Below are positions 36,066-47,004 of a DNA stretch of 64,000 nucleotides, one piece after another. The notes below the pieces were generated by a model. That model searched no databases. It was not told the origin of the DNA and saw only the letters and a program-made list of their open reading frames with translations. Position 1 is the first letter of the stretch. Each line of letters opens with the position of its first letter. The position numbers were made by a program, and so were the translations under genes. Location: the NCBI GenBank assembly GCA_030761205.1, contig JAULJL010000035.1, positions 15,727,001 through 15,791,000 of the forward strand. Reading direction: 5' to 3'. Source of the stretch: Fremontodendron californicum. Lineage: Eukaryota > Streptophyta > Magnoliopsida > Malvales > Malvaceae.

Positions 36066-37183
36066 GTGTATCTTTTTTTTTTTCTTTTTCTGAGTTCATA
36101 GGCAGATTAAGTACTGTAGTACTTAAAAAAAAAAAAAATTGATACTACTATCGCCTAAGGTGTAAATGTGCCTTCTCTCCCTGAACATTGCAGTCAAAAC
36201 TTTTCACTTGTCAACCTTAAACAGCAGTTCTGATTTTGGTTCCTGATGGACAAAAAAAGTAAGCGGAGATGAATATGAACTTGGGATATGGGATTCATTT
36301 TTTGAGTTTTTAATTGGATTTCTAAGGCATGCCAGTTAGGATACATTGAAAGTGAAGTATAGGGATAATCTCACTCGTTCCATCCTGTTTTCGCTTTTAT
36401 TAAAAAAAAAAAAAAAATTATCTGAAATGAATCGATGTAAAATCTGTTAATATATATTACTGCCAAAGTTAGTATAGATCATTTAATGGCTACATGCCTG
36501 ACTCTTTGTAGTTTTAATTTTTGAATATTATTGTCACGGTGGCTCCAATTGCATTCGCTCAAGACTGCTTCCCTGACGAAATATTATTGCACGTTTCCCG
36601 ATGATTGCTGCAGTGGCAGATGCGAGGCTTATGGTCCTGGCATAGGGTTATACTATTCACATACAACATGTCTATTATTTTGTTATGGTTTTTGTATTTA
36701 TTAAGGTTATTTTTTTGGATTACCAAAAAAAACCTAATAAAATCACAAGGAAAATCATCGTACTATAATTAAAATTTAATTTAATCAATTCATGTAATTA
36801 TTTTTTAAAAATAACATTGACCAAATTTGAATTTAAATTTCAACATCTATAATTTTTTTTTATTTTTCAATTTCGACTTCATTTATATATAAAAAAAAAA
36901 CATGCTACGTGCCATCACTAACTAATCACCTTTACTAGCCTTTCATCACATTTTTGCCATATTGATCTATTACTGCCCTCGTTTCTGTTAACCGAACTTG
37001 AAGGTAAATATCGAATACAATTATATATTCGATACAGATATTTTTTTAAAACTTTTTAGATGTTTGAAAAATTATACTCAATATGTCAAATACAAATACT
37101 TTAAAAAAAAATAAAAAATTCTAATAACATAATTATTAATACTTACTCTCCCATTTATCCCTGAAACCAAAGTAGTTATTACT

Positions 37184-37916
37184 GGGTTTTTTTATATAAA
37201 TATAGCCAAAAAAAAAATTTCCAAAAATACCGATCCTTTTAGATTATTTTCCAAAATACGCTGGTTTTAAAATTAGCTGGGAAATCGCCACCCCCATGGC
37301 GATTTTCCAGCATGAAAAAATTGATTTTGGCTAAAAATACCAAGGGAAATCGCCATGGGGGGTGGCGATTTCCCTTGGTGTTTTTTTCAAAATTTGCTAA
37401 AAATACCAAGGGAAATCGCCAACCCCCATGGCGATTTCCCTTGGTATTTTTAACCAAATTTGTAAAAAGGATGAAGGGAAATCGCCATGGGGGGTGGCGA
37501 TTTCCCTTCATGTAATTTTTTTTTAATTTATAAACAAATTTTAATTTTTTTTTTAATTTGTAAATTTTATTTTTTAAATTTAAAAATTATAAATTAAATT
37601 AAATTTCTTATTAAATTTAAATATGGAAAATTTTGTTTCTTATAAAAATTAAAAAAACAAAATAATATTTCTTCTTAAATTTGTATATCAAAAATTATAT
37701 TTGTAAGTTTTGTTTTAATTTTAAAAATTTGTAAGTTTTGTTTTTTAATTTTAAAATTTATAAATTAAAATAATTTTTTTATAATTTTAAAAATAAAGAA
37801 ATTTCGTAAGGTATATTTTATTATTTAAAATTTATGAACAAAATTTTTTAAATTTTGTTAATTGATTTGTATTAGATAAAAATAAAAAACAAACAAAAAA
37901 ACTTGCATTACATTTT
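37184..37916 (+). repeat. MULE-2 left TIR with four hairpins
   Basis: Pairs with 41816-42547. Hairpins at about 37276-37311, 37333-37380, 37400-37451 and 37471-37511 use the GGGAAATCGCCA / TGGCGATTTCCC core with the same three kinds of stem extension as MULE-1. The first lacks one C in the loop and has ATTTTCC for ATTTCCC. This end shows the arrangement from which the MULE-1 left TIR lost a unit. Confidence 0.9.
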
Positions 37917-37964
37917 GATAAGCAAACAAGTGAAATTCTGGAAAGCAGAAAAAAAAAATTTCTA

Positions 37965-38750
37965 GATAAGACTGATGATATAGGTTTTTAGACAGGTTTC
38001 AGCTATATTTCCAATCCATCAAATGCTGCAGAAAATATTGGAACTTGATTCTTTCTGCAATGGATAAGACTGATGATATAGGTTTTTAGACAGGTTTCAG
38101 CTATATTTCCAGTCCATCAAATGCTGCAGAAAATATTGGAACTTGATTCTTTCTGCAATGGATAAGACTGATGATATAGGTTTTTAGACAGGTTTCAGCT
38201 ATATTTCCAGTCCATCAAATGGTGCAGAAAATATTGGAACTTGATTCTTTCTGCAATGGATAAGACTGATGATATAGGTTTTTAGACAGGTTTCAGCTAT
38301 ATTTCCAGTCCATCAAATGCTGCAGAAAATATTGGAACTTGATTCTTTCTGCAATGGATAAGACTGATGATATAGGTTTTTAGACAAGTTTCAGCTATTT
38401 TCCAGTCCATCAAATGCTGCAGAAAATATTGGAACTTGATTTTTTCTACAATGGATAAGACTGATGATATAGGTTTTTAGACAGGTTTCAGCTATATTTC
38501 CAGTCCATCAAATGCTGCAGAAAATATTGGAACTTGATTCTTTCTGCAATGGATAAGACTGATGATATAGGTTTTTAGACAGGTTTCAGCTATTTTCTCC
38601 AGTCCATCAAATGCTGCAGAAAATATTGGAACTTGATTTTTTCTGCAATGGATAAGACTGATGATATAGGTTTTTAGACAGGTTTCAGCTATATTTCCAG
38701 TCCATCAAATGCTGCAGAAAATATTGAAACTTGATTCTTTCTGCAATGGA
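37965..38750 (+). repeat. 98-bp tandem array, 8 copies, upstream of the transposase
   Basis: ATCAAATGCTGC (one copy ATCAAATGGTGC) recurs at 38018, 38116, 38214, 38312, 38409, 38507, 38606 and 38704. The unit matches the MULE-1 array but with GCTGCAG for GCTGGAG/GCTGGAT and CTATATTTCC for CTATTTTCC, so each array has been homogenised separately. A partial unit precedes the first full one. Confidence 0.95.
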
Positions 38751-39032
38751 TGAGACAAATGATGAGATTTATCAATCACATTTTGCATTGAATAAGTTAT
38801 AACTTTTTCAGTCAAATAGTCCTAGGCAGAATATCAGAATCAGATTCCATCCTATACAAAGGATGGGATTTGTCATCTGGTACAACATAATGAACCATTA
38901 TAAATTCATAATACTTATGAAGGTTTACAATACCCCCTACAACAGTTTTTCAATCAGATTTTTCCTGAGTGCTAAAACCTCCTCATTCTCATTCTCATCC
39001 TTCTATATTTCTTCTTTCTTTTGCTACACAAC

Positions 39033-41766
39033 ATGAGCAATAGAGTGATCGCATTGGTCTACTATAATGGCCAAATTCATAATACTGACGAAGGTGCTAC
39101 CTTTGATTGTGAACGTCCAAAAAGTTTTCGTGTTGAAGACGACGTCACATTAGAGGAACTAAAGCTGCAAATTCATACAAAAATTAAAGCTGGAACTAAA
39201 AAAAGAGTTTCAAAGGTTAAGTACAGGCATCCTCTTTCTATTGGTGAAAGATGTGTCCGATATAGAACATTTCCACTTGAAGATGATGATGATGTCAGAT
39301 GCATGTTTTATGCTCATGAGACATTTGCAAATGTTGGTGTCCTTGAGTTATATGCTGACATAGATGATGTTGACGATGATTGCGGCCCTTCAAATGTTCG
39401 CACAACAGAAAACTTTCCCATAGAAGATTATGATTTTGGGTCGTTCTATGTTCACACTACATACGACGTTCCCACAGAAGAAGTCGTGCCCTTATCTCAA
39501 GCTACAACTTTTCAGACTTCATTAGTCTCACAAACCCTAATTCCTACTACCCTCGAAGATGAGCCAGCTGGTGTTGATCCTGTTCGTCCACGTGGAGTCC
39601 ATGGTGAAGATGTTGGTGAATTTAGTGAGCAGGAAGAGGATGCTGGATTCGCAAGTGATGACAATACTGATTCTGACCCAGACGTCGTCCCTGCTGAGAT
39701 CAACACTCATGGAGATATCAACACTCATCGAGATATTCCCCCATATCAGGCTGCATCCCATATGCATACACTGGATCTGGAGGCAATGCATGTGCCGGAA
39801 TTTCCAGAGTATGCTCATACATTAGCTATGCCTCTGACATTTGATCCATCTGCAGTTGATCTGTGTGTTGGGTTACAATTCCCAACGAAAGAGGCTGTGC
39901 TTTCAGCTATCAAGCACTATAACGTCAAAAACTCTGTAGATTACAGAGTAATTGAATCTGAGCCGACGAAATATTATGCCAAGTGCGTAATGTATGGGAA
40001 TGAGTGTAATTGGAGAATAAGGGCAACTTTTATGAAGAAGAAACATCTATGGGAGATTAGAAAATATGAAGGGCCTCATACTTGCACATCGGGGAGGATT
40101 TCACAAGATCATTGCAAGTTAGATTGTAACATGATCTGTTCATGCATTTTGTCATTGGTCCAAGCAAATCCGGAGATTTCCGTTTCAGTTTTGATTGCTG
40201 AGATGCGAATCCGGTATGGATACATCACCTCCTACAAGAAAACATGGCAAGCAAAGCAAAAGGCAATTGTTCGAGTATTTGGCGATTGGGAAAGATCGTA
40301 CAATGAGCTACCTAAATGGTTAGGTGCAATGCAACATTTCGTGCCTGGTACAATTGTGGAATTGCAAACGGTACCTGCATATCACGGTGATCGACTGGTC
40401 CAGGGTAAGAGAATATTCCATCGACTATTTTGGATATTTAAGTCGTGCATTGAAGGGTATCCGTATTGTAAACCTATTGTGCAAATAGATGGTACTTTCT
40501 TATATGGAAAATACAAAGGCACATTATTGTTAGCTATTGCACAAGATGGCAACCGAAATATACTGCCAATTGCCTTTGCCATTGTGGAGGGTGAGACAAC
40601 AGAGGCTTGGTCATTCTTTCTCAGTAACTTGCGCAGACACGTGACAAAACAGCCTGGCATTTGCTTGATGTCTGATCGACATGAAGCCATCAAAGATGCG
40701 ATTAGACGCGATGGTGGATGGAATCCTCCACATGCATATTCAGTGTACTGCATTCGACACATTGCAGCGAACTTTATGAAAAAGTTTAACAATAAGGAAT
40801 TGCGTCGACAAATTGTTAACATGGGTATGGAATCAAATCATAGTTATTTTATCTCTTATATTTCGTTTAGCATATAAAATAATATTGAAATTCACAAGTT
40901 TTTTGTTTTAAAATTTATTAGGATACGAGTTGAGGCGACCGAATTTTCATTTCATGTATGACAATCTTCGTGGAGAAAATGCAGAGGCGGCTAATTGGCT
41001 TGATAGGATCCCCAAGGAGAAGTGGGCGCAGTCATATGATCAAGGAAGGCGTTATGGCCATATGACAACCAACCTAGCTGAATCTATCAATTCGGTGTTG
41101 AAGGGAACGCGTCATCTTCCCATTACTGCTTTAGTGCAATCAACATATTATAGGTTGGCTGCACTTTTTGTTAAGATGGGGAACAAGCAAATTGCCATGA
41201 TGGAGGGAGGGAACACATATTGTGAAACAGTCACACAAGCTATGCAAGAAAATCGCAGGAAAGCTAACTCCCACATTGTTCGTAATTTTACGCGAACAAA
41301 TCAATCTTTTCTGGTTGAAGAGTTAGTTGCCCCACAAGAGGGTGTTTCTGCAATGAAGTACAAAGTCAACCTCAGTGACATGTGGTGTGATTGTGGAAAG
41401 TTTCAAGCACAAAGGTTCCCTTGTTCACATGTAGTTGCTGCCTGTGCACATGTCCATGTAAATTGCATGCAATATGTGGACAAAGTCTATAGACTGGAAA
41501 CTATATTGAATGTTTATAGACATGAGTTCGAAACTGTTGGAAATGAAGGTTACTGGCCTCAATATGATGGTCCAGAAGTGTGTCCCAATCAAGAAATGCG
41601 GAGAAATCCACATGGTCGGCCAAAATCAAGTCGTATTCGTAATGAAATGGACCTCAGGGAGAAAGGCCAACCAAAACGTTGTGGATTATGTAGAAACGAA
41701 GGTCATAACTGTCGAAATTGTCCGCATCGATTTGGCACATTGGGGGAGACTTCGCATCAACAATAA
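39033..41766 (+). CDS. MURA-type MULE transposase, open frame (MULE-2)
   Basis: Exons 39033-40824 and 40922-41766, GT-AG intron of 97 bp, 878 residues. Cuts and joins element ends during transposition, acting in the nucleus on the TIRs. Domains as in MULE-1: PB1-like N-terminal candidate, acidic linker, MuDR-type DNA-binding domain (about 280-352), DDE core with QIDGTFLYG and SDRHEAI, NWLDRIP (with the Trp lost in MULE-1), SWIM finger, CX2CX4HX4C knuckle (C-G-L-C...H...C). By eye it differs from MULE-1 at about 34 residues (roughly 96% identity), and amino-acid-changing differences outnumber silent ones, so purifying selection between the two was weak. The ATG follows a CT-rich leader. Neither frameshift nor stop is seen; activity is not shown. 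Confidence 0.93.
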
Positions 41767-41815
41767 ATGAATTACATGTTTTTCTCAACTTATCATGTAC
41801 TTTGGATTATAAGGG

Positions 41816-42547
41816 AAAATGTAATGCAAGTTTTTTTGTTTGTTTTTTGTTTTTATCTAATACAAATCAATTAACAAAATTTAAAAAAATTTGTTCATAA
41901 ATTTTAAATAATAAAATATACCTTACGAAATTTCTTTATTTTTAAAATTATAAAAAAATTATTTTAATTTAATTTATAAATTTTAAAATTAAAAAACAAA
42001 ACTTACAAATTTTTAAAATTAAAACAAAACTTACAAATATAATTTTTGATATACAAATTTAAGAAGAAATATTATTTTGTTTTTTTAATTTTTATAAGAA
42101 ACAAAATTTTCCATATTTAAATTTAATAAGAAATTTAATTTAATTTATAATTTTTAAATTTAAAAAATAAAATTTACAAATTAAAAAAAATTTTAAATTC
42201 GTTTATAAATTAAAAAAAAATTACATGAAGGGAAATCGCCACCCCCCATGGCGATTTCTCTTCATCATTTTTACAAATTTGGTTAAAATACCAAGGAAAA
42301 TCGCCATGGGGTGGCGATTTCCCTTGGTATTTTTATCAAAATTTGAAAAAAACACCAAGGGAAATCGCCACCCCCCATGGCGATTTCCCTTTGTATTTTT
42401 AGCCAAAATCAATTTTTTCATGCTGGGAAATCGCCATGGGGGTGGCGATTTCCCAGCTAATTTTAAAACCAGCGTATTTTGGGAAATAATCTAAAAGGAT
42501 CGGTATTTTCGGAAATTTTTTTTGGCTATATTTATATAAAAAAAACT
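41816..42547 (-). repeat. MULE-2 right TIR with four hairpins
   Basis: Reverse complement of 37184-37916. Hairpins at about 42225-42265, 42285-42335, 42350-42400 and 42422-42457. Single-base losses and mismatches in the cores (for example GGGGTGG for GGGGGGTGG near 42307, CTCTTCAT for CCCTTCAT near 42258) show some decay relative to MULE-1. Confidence 0.9.
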
Positions 42548-42584
42548 GTTATTACTGGTTGACGTATCATTTTTTTTTTTTTGG

Positions 42585-42960
42585 TATTGGAACATATCGG
42601 TATCGGTGTGTTTCGACGTATCGTTTCGAGTTTACCGACATTTTTCAAATAATTTTTCATATATATATATATATATATATTTATAAAGCTCATTTTCAAG
42701 TTTTCTAATAAAATATATATTATATACATGTATAAATATATCTCAATTACATATATATATATATATGTTTATATGCAAATATAAATTTTAAAATTATAAA
42801 TATTTAATATCTAAATTTTTAATTATAAATAAATAAAATAAATTATCGGTACGAAAATCGAAACGATATGATATTAATACCATTTCGTTTTTTTTCAAAA
42901 CCAATACGTATCGATCGGTACGACTGATACCGATACGATACGGACTATCATGCCTGAAAC
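42585..42960. repeat. CGATACC/GGTATCG-rich repeat, probably a MITE
   Basis: GGTATTGGAACATATCGGTA at the left and ACTGATACCGATACGATACG at the right are imperfect inverted arms around AT-rich DNA with (TA)n. It lies just outside MULE-2's right junction. No clean termini or duplication were found. Confidence 0.45.
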
Positions 42961-43135
42961 CCAACTTGAATGATTGCAAAGGTTGATCCTAATACCAATC
43001 AAGACTCTAAACCTTATTACCATCCTAAAGTCGGTCTTAATCATTAGCAACCCTGATTAATTTCAAGGTTAATCCCTAAATAATAAAAAACAATTTTTTT
43101 TATCGGAAAAGAAAATTTTTGACCCGACTCTTTAA

Positions 43136-43516
43136 AGCCTTGTTTATAGTTTAGCATTGTTTTTGAAACAATTTTTGAGGTCAAAAATTATTTTTCACCC
43201 AAACGCAATGCTAATCAGGTAAAAAAAATCGACTTTTTCTGTTGAAATCATGGTTTGAAAAGCCAAATTAAAAAAACCAAAAATATGACTTTTGGGCTTT
43301 AAAAACTGACTTTTGGATAGAATGATTTTATTATCCTCACATCTATACATTTTTATTATTTTAAACATATCTTTTTTTGACATTTCAATTCTCCACAACA
43401 CTTTTTCACAGCAATGCTAAACATTTAAAAGATTTTAAACCATAGTTTTTCACCATACTTTTTAAAAACACTTTTTTCAACCCAAATTTTTTCCAACAGC
43501 AATATTAAACTAGCCC
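43136..43516. mobile_element. Tourist-like MITE, 381 bp, TAA duplication (copy b)
   Basis: Inverse-orientation relative of the element at 9086-9475. Ends AGCCTTGTTTATAGTTTAGC and AATATTAAACTAGCCC, flanked by TAA at 43133-43135 and 43517-43519. It shares ATTTTATTATCCTCACATCT and CATATCTTTTTTTGACATTT with the other copy as reverse complements. More decayed than copy a. Confidence 0.75.
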
Positions 43517-43894
43517 TAAATATACTAGAATTAAGTCTCCGCTCTCATCGGAGTATTTTTTAATTAATTAATAATAATAAATTATATTTTAATAAATAAA
43601 TATTTATTTTTAAATTTTTTTATTTTTAAAATTTAATAATATTAATATAATAATATTTTGTTAATTATGAAAATTAAATTTATTATAATTGTTTATTTAT
43701 AAATTACGTAATACAAATACATTTTCAAATGTAATTTATATGTATTTTTTAAAAATATTTAAACTTTATTGTATACTGTATATTTTTATTTATTGGAAGT
43801 AAAAAATAAAAAATAATAAAATAAAATTGTGATTTGTATTTTATTCTCTCGTAAGATCGATTTTCTCACATAGATCAGCAACAAGTTCATTTTT

Positions 43895-44470
43895 TTCTTT
43901 TTTTAACTTTTTTCCTGAGAGGATCGAATACGGATCCTAAATCAATCTGCAAGTCAACGTTCGGACCAACCACTTTAATTAAATACATCATTTTGAAATT
44001 AAAATAAAAATAAAAATAATTAATAAAATAATTTTTTTAAAACTTTTTTCCTGAGTCGATCGGATACGGATTCTAAATCGATCCGCGAGTCAACGTGCAG
44101 ACCAACACTTTTAAATATTTATTCTAAAATAAAATAAAAAACTAATTAATAAATAATTTTTTTAAAACTTTTTTCCGTGCGGATCAGGTACGATCCCTTA
44201 AATCGGTCCGTGAGTCAATATGCGTACCAACTCCAAAAAAAATAATTAATAAAATAAATCTTTTTCTAATTTTTTTCCATGTGGATCAGATACGGATTCT
44301 AAATCGATCCGCGAGTCAACATGCAGACCAACCATTTCAAATACACCATTTAAAAAAAAAAAAAAACTATAATAAAATTAATTTTTTTTTTTCCGAAAGG
44401 ACCGAGTACGGATCTTAAACCGACCCGTGATTTATCGTATAAACCAACCCCTTTAAATACATCATTTAAA
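43895..44470. repeat. Five degenerate tandem units of about 105-137 bp
   Basis: Units begin CTTTTTTCC near 43905, 44042, 44168, 44267 and 44390. Each contains GGAT(C/T)...TACGGAT(C/T)(C/T)TAAA, a CGATCCGCGAGTCAAC-like core, then CAGACCAACC and AT-rich spacer. It abuts the left edge of MULE-3; whether the two are connected is unknown. Confidence 0.7.
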
Positions 44471-44964
44471 AATAAAATAAAAATTAAAAAAATTAAAAAC
44501 TATAAACTAAAAAAACTAAAAAAAGACAAAATTATCTTTAAAGCATTTCAAAAAAAATCCAAGGACTCAAAAATTGTTTTTCTTTTTTATTAGTTATTGA
44601 TTTTTTTTTTTAATTTTCAAATTGCCCATCATTCTATTTTATATATTGAGATTCGCTAATTTTAGATTGTGTTTGAAAATCGTCTATCAATGATGACGAT
44701 TTTCAAACGCAAATAAATAATTTTTAAAAAATATATATGGATAAGTCGACCTATGATGACGACTTCTCCACATAAATTCTTCACGAAGACATAAGAATTA
44801 AAAAAAAGGCGACTTCCCATCATTTAAAAAAAATATATATTAAATAACAAAATTTAAATAAAAATTTTATAATTTATAATTTTAAAAAATAAAAACTTAA
44901 TAAAATTTAAATAACAAATTACAAAAAAAATTAAAAATTATATTCGTATTCGTAATATCAATCA

Positions 44965-45356
44965 GATTCTTTCAACTTATATTCGCAATGAAATGGACTT
45001 CCGAATGAAAGGTCAACCAAAGCGTTGTGGCTTGTACAGGAATAAAAGTCATAGCTAGACTTGTGCACAGACCGGGTAGCCCTTCCGACCCGATAAGCAC
45101 TGATCGTATTGGGCCGAGCTTTGGACACGTGTTTTTGTAATTCAGACAGTAGTATTTATTAAATAAAAAATATTTTTATTTAAATTTAATTATAAAAAAA
45201 TATATATTTTAATATTTTTTGAATTATGAAACAAGCTTTCTTCTCGATCCGAAATAAGCTTGGGCAAGAAAAATAAAAAAAATTCGAACCACGACCCGAC
45301 TAATGGACACCTCTAGTCATAGCCGTACATCGGGTGAGAGTTCGTATCAACAATAA
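44965..45356 (+). pseudogene. Transposase C-terminal remnant in MULE-3
   Basis: 44965-45055 matches the end of the MULE-1/2 transposase: ATTCGCAATGAAATGGACTT, then GGTCAACCAAAGCGTTGTGG, encoding a variant of NEMDLREKGQPKRCGLCRN. The match resumes after a MITE at 45324-45356 (GGGTGAGAGTTCGTATCAAC against the GGGGGAGACTTCGCATCAAC near the MULE-1 stop). The zinc-knuckle region is where the MITE landed. Everything upstream is deleted. Confidence 0.85.
45056..45314. mobile_element. TAGA-ended MITE, 259 bp, perfect 9-bp duplication
   Basis: Starts TAGACTTGTGCACAGACCGG and ends GACTAATGGACACCTCT. Flanked by AGTCATAGC on both sides (45047-45055 and 45315-45323). The interior has CCCGACC and GGGCCGAGC motifs at each end. 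Inserted into the transposase remnant of MULE-3, so it is younger than that element. Confidence 0.9.
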
Positions 45357-45810
45357 TATCATTATACATACAGTTATTATATACATACAATTAAAAAATA
45401 TAAATTATATACATACAATTAAAAAAATACAGAAATTGTATAAACAAGTTTTATATAAAAAAAATTATATAATTTTCAAAATTTTGTAAATTGTTATTTT
45501 TTAAATTTTGTTATTTAAAATTTAAAATTTATTAAATTTTTATTTTTTAAAATTATAAATTATATAATTTTTATTTAAATTTTGTTATTTAATATTTTAC
45601 AAATAAAAAAATATGGGAAGTCACCACCATGGGGGCGACTTCTCCATGTATTTTTTTAAAAAGTTATTTATTTGTGTTTGAAAATAACGATCAGTGATGA
45701 TGATTTCTAAACACAATCTAAAACGAGCATTTCAATAAATAAAATAATCAACAATTTGGAAGAAAAAAAAATCAATATTTGAATTTCTCCTCAAAAATTA
45801 TATATAGTAG

Positions 45811-46043
45811 ATATGCTGAAATCTTAAAATCATAGTCCTTAACATTCACCGCAGCTTTTCAATAACTGAAAGGCTAAAATAATAAAAAAAAATCTCTGAA
45901 CTGTATCACTTTATTTAAATAAAGTCCTATACTTTTATTACACTCAAATAAATCATTAACTTTTAATTTATATCCAATCAAACCCTTAACTTTTAAAATG
46001 TATTAATCTTTAATTTATACCTAAATAAATACTTAATATAAAT
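45811..46043. other. Spacer between MULE-3 and the next MITE
   Basis: AT-rich sequence with no gene or clear repeat structure. Confidence 0.4.
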
Positions 46044-46318
46044 TAGATCTGTTTATTTACCAACCCACTGCCCAAATTTTTTTTTTTAGCTTACGCAGAC
46101 CCGACCCAGTTCACTATTCAAAAAATTAATAAAAAAATAAAAAAATCATTTTTATATTTTTTTATAATTTAGTTTAAATAAAAATTAAAATTTTAATACA
46201 TAAACAGTAATCTGGGTCGAGACAGGCAAACCCGAATCATCAAAAATTAGTCAAATCTCGATCTAATATGAACCGGACTTATTGTGCCAGACCAACTATC
46301 TTGTCTATGAGCAGGTCT
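46044..46318. mobile_element. TAGA-ended MITE, 275 bp, 9-bp duplication (8 of 9)
   Basis: Starts TAGATCTGTTTATTTACCAA and ends CTATGAGCAGGTCT. Flanks AATATAAAT (46035-46043) and AACATAAAT (46319-46327) differ at one base. It shares the GACCCGACCC/GGGTCGAGA motifs of its relatives at 45056 and 48237. Confidence 0.85.
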
Positions 46319-46677
46319 AACATAAATCAACCTTGCCTTTCAAATAAAAACTTACTCAGGTGCAAATCAAACTTATTTAAAAAAAATATATCATAGTTCA
46401 AGAGGTTTTTTAGTATTTTAGCCTAAGTGAAAACTTCCTTCCTCAATAATGCTGTTTCAATTTTTCATACCATCAAAGAAAAATAAAAGAATTTAACACT
46501 AAAAAAATGAAATAAAAGAAACCCAAATCCACAACTTTATATTCTTCCATTAATATTCCTTAAAAAAGTAAATACCATCATCCACAATTATATTACATCC
46601 ATACATAAAATTAAACCTTCTTCAAACACAAACCACATAAAATTACATAAAAGATAAAACTAAATGATTATAAAATT

Positions 46678-46899
46678 TTAATTATAGTAAAGTTCGAGGC
46701 CCATACCGTCGTGAATCTCGTAATCTTTAAGGGTAATATGATCCTTATAAACCGTATACCACTTCTGGATCCGGATCTTTTCGGCTCGGGTACCGGTTTG
46801 AGCCGCCACCAGCTTCTTCAGGTCTCCGATCGTGTCGTCGTCGTTGCACTTCACGCGCACCTTCTTCCCTAGCCGATCGTTCAACACCACCTCGATCAT
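46678..46899 (-). CDS. UBL5: Ubiquitin-like protein 5 (UBL5/Hub1)
   Basis: Single-exon gene of 73 residues, the exact length of the family. The protein starts MIEVVLNDRLGKKVRVKCN and ends in GLELYYN, with the Tyr-Tyr-X terminus in place of the Gly-Gly of ubiquitin. Known relatives (yeast Hub1, animal UBL5) do not form ordinary conjugates. They bind HIND elements in spliceosome proteins such as Snu66 and influence splice-site use, and animal UBL5 is also linked to mitochondrial stress signalling. Conserved DDTIGDLKKL, AAQTGTR, KWYTVYKDHI and DYEIHDGM stretches are all present. The family is so conserved that function is likely retained. It stands alone between transposon debris, about 0.35 kb from a MITE. 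Confidence 0.97.
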   Translation of the reverse strand: MIEVVLNDRLGKKVRVKCNDDDTIGDLKKLVAAQTGTRAEKIRIQKWYTVYKDHITLKDYEIHDGMGLELYYN

Positions 46900-46995
46900 C
46901 TTCGATCTTTTTCTGGGTTTTTAAGAATTTCAGAGAAAACCCTAATTCCCAAATTCGTTAACCCCGGAAAAATGAGAATTTAAGCGTTGGGTGGG

Positions 46996-47004
46996 TTTTT
47001 ATAT
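46996..47004 (-). promoter_or_regulatory. Candidate TATA box of UBL5
   Basis: On the minus strand CCCATATAAAAACCCACC lies about 100 bp upstream of the UBL5 ATG. The leader between them contains CCCTAATTCCC and no ATG that I see before the start codon (GATCGAAG|ATG). Confidence 0.5.

Larger units (their letters stand above)
34081..37174. other. Gene-free intergenic DNA between the retroelement fragment and MULE-2
   Basis: No intact gene is supported. Two segments are listed separately: an exon-like piece at 34546-34644 and a GC-richer piece at 35815-36065. A GGCCTTGTTTGGTAAAGGC at about 35178 looks like one end of a Tourist or hAT MITE. Stretches near 34660-34990 contain GAGTGTTTTT and GTATTCTTAAGACA motifs found in other decayed repeats here. 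(TA)n near 35778-35791. Confidence 0.5.
37184..42547 (+). mobile_element. MULE-2: complete Mutator-like element, about 5,364 bp
   Basis: Second copy of the family, in the same orientation as MULE-1 and 13.2 kb downstream of it. Ends are GGGTTTTTTTATATAAATATA on the left and its near reverse complement on the right. GTTATTACTGG stands at both junctions (37175-37185 and 42548-42558); taking 9-10 bp of it as target duplication puts the ends at 37184/37185 and 42547. The order is as in MULE-1: hairpin TIR, 98-bp array, two-exon transposase, hairpin TIR. The transposase frame is open throughout, so this copy is the better candidate for an autonomous element. Confidence 0.95.
44560..45810 (+). mobile_element. 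MULE-3: old, internally deleted relative of MULE-1/2
   Basis: Imperfect inverted arms run inward from about 44565 and 45805. They share TTTAGATTGTGTTTGAAAAT against ATTTCTAAACACAATCTAAA and long AT-rich parts. Foldback hairpins lie in both arms: 44671-44708 (14-bp perfect stem GTTTGAAAATCGTC), 44743-44765 (AAGTCG stem), and weaker ones near 45614-45640 and 45677-45716. Between the arms is only a piece of transposase 3' end, split by a later MITE. No target duplication was found. Not autonomous. Confidence 0.8.

Noticed and set aside
35802..36099. Overlapping Gly/Arg/Glu-rich minus-strand frames and a Pro/Ser/Leu-rich plus-strand frame
   Set aside because: Composition artefacts of a CT-rich stretch. 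Several frames are open together, with no domain or splice continuation.
37175..42558. An 11-bp target duplication for MULE-2
   Set aside because: GTTATTACTGG is shared at both junctions, but one or two of its G bases probably belong to the element end (GG/GGG start as in MULE-1). A 9-10 bp duplication fits Mutator better, so I left the exact end open by one base.
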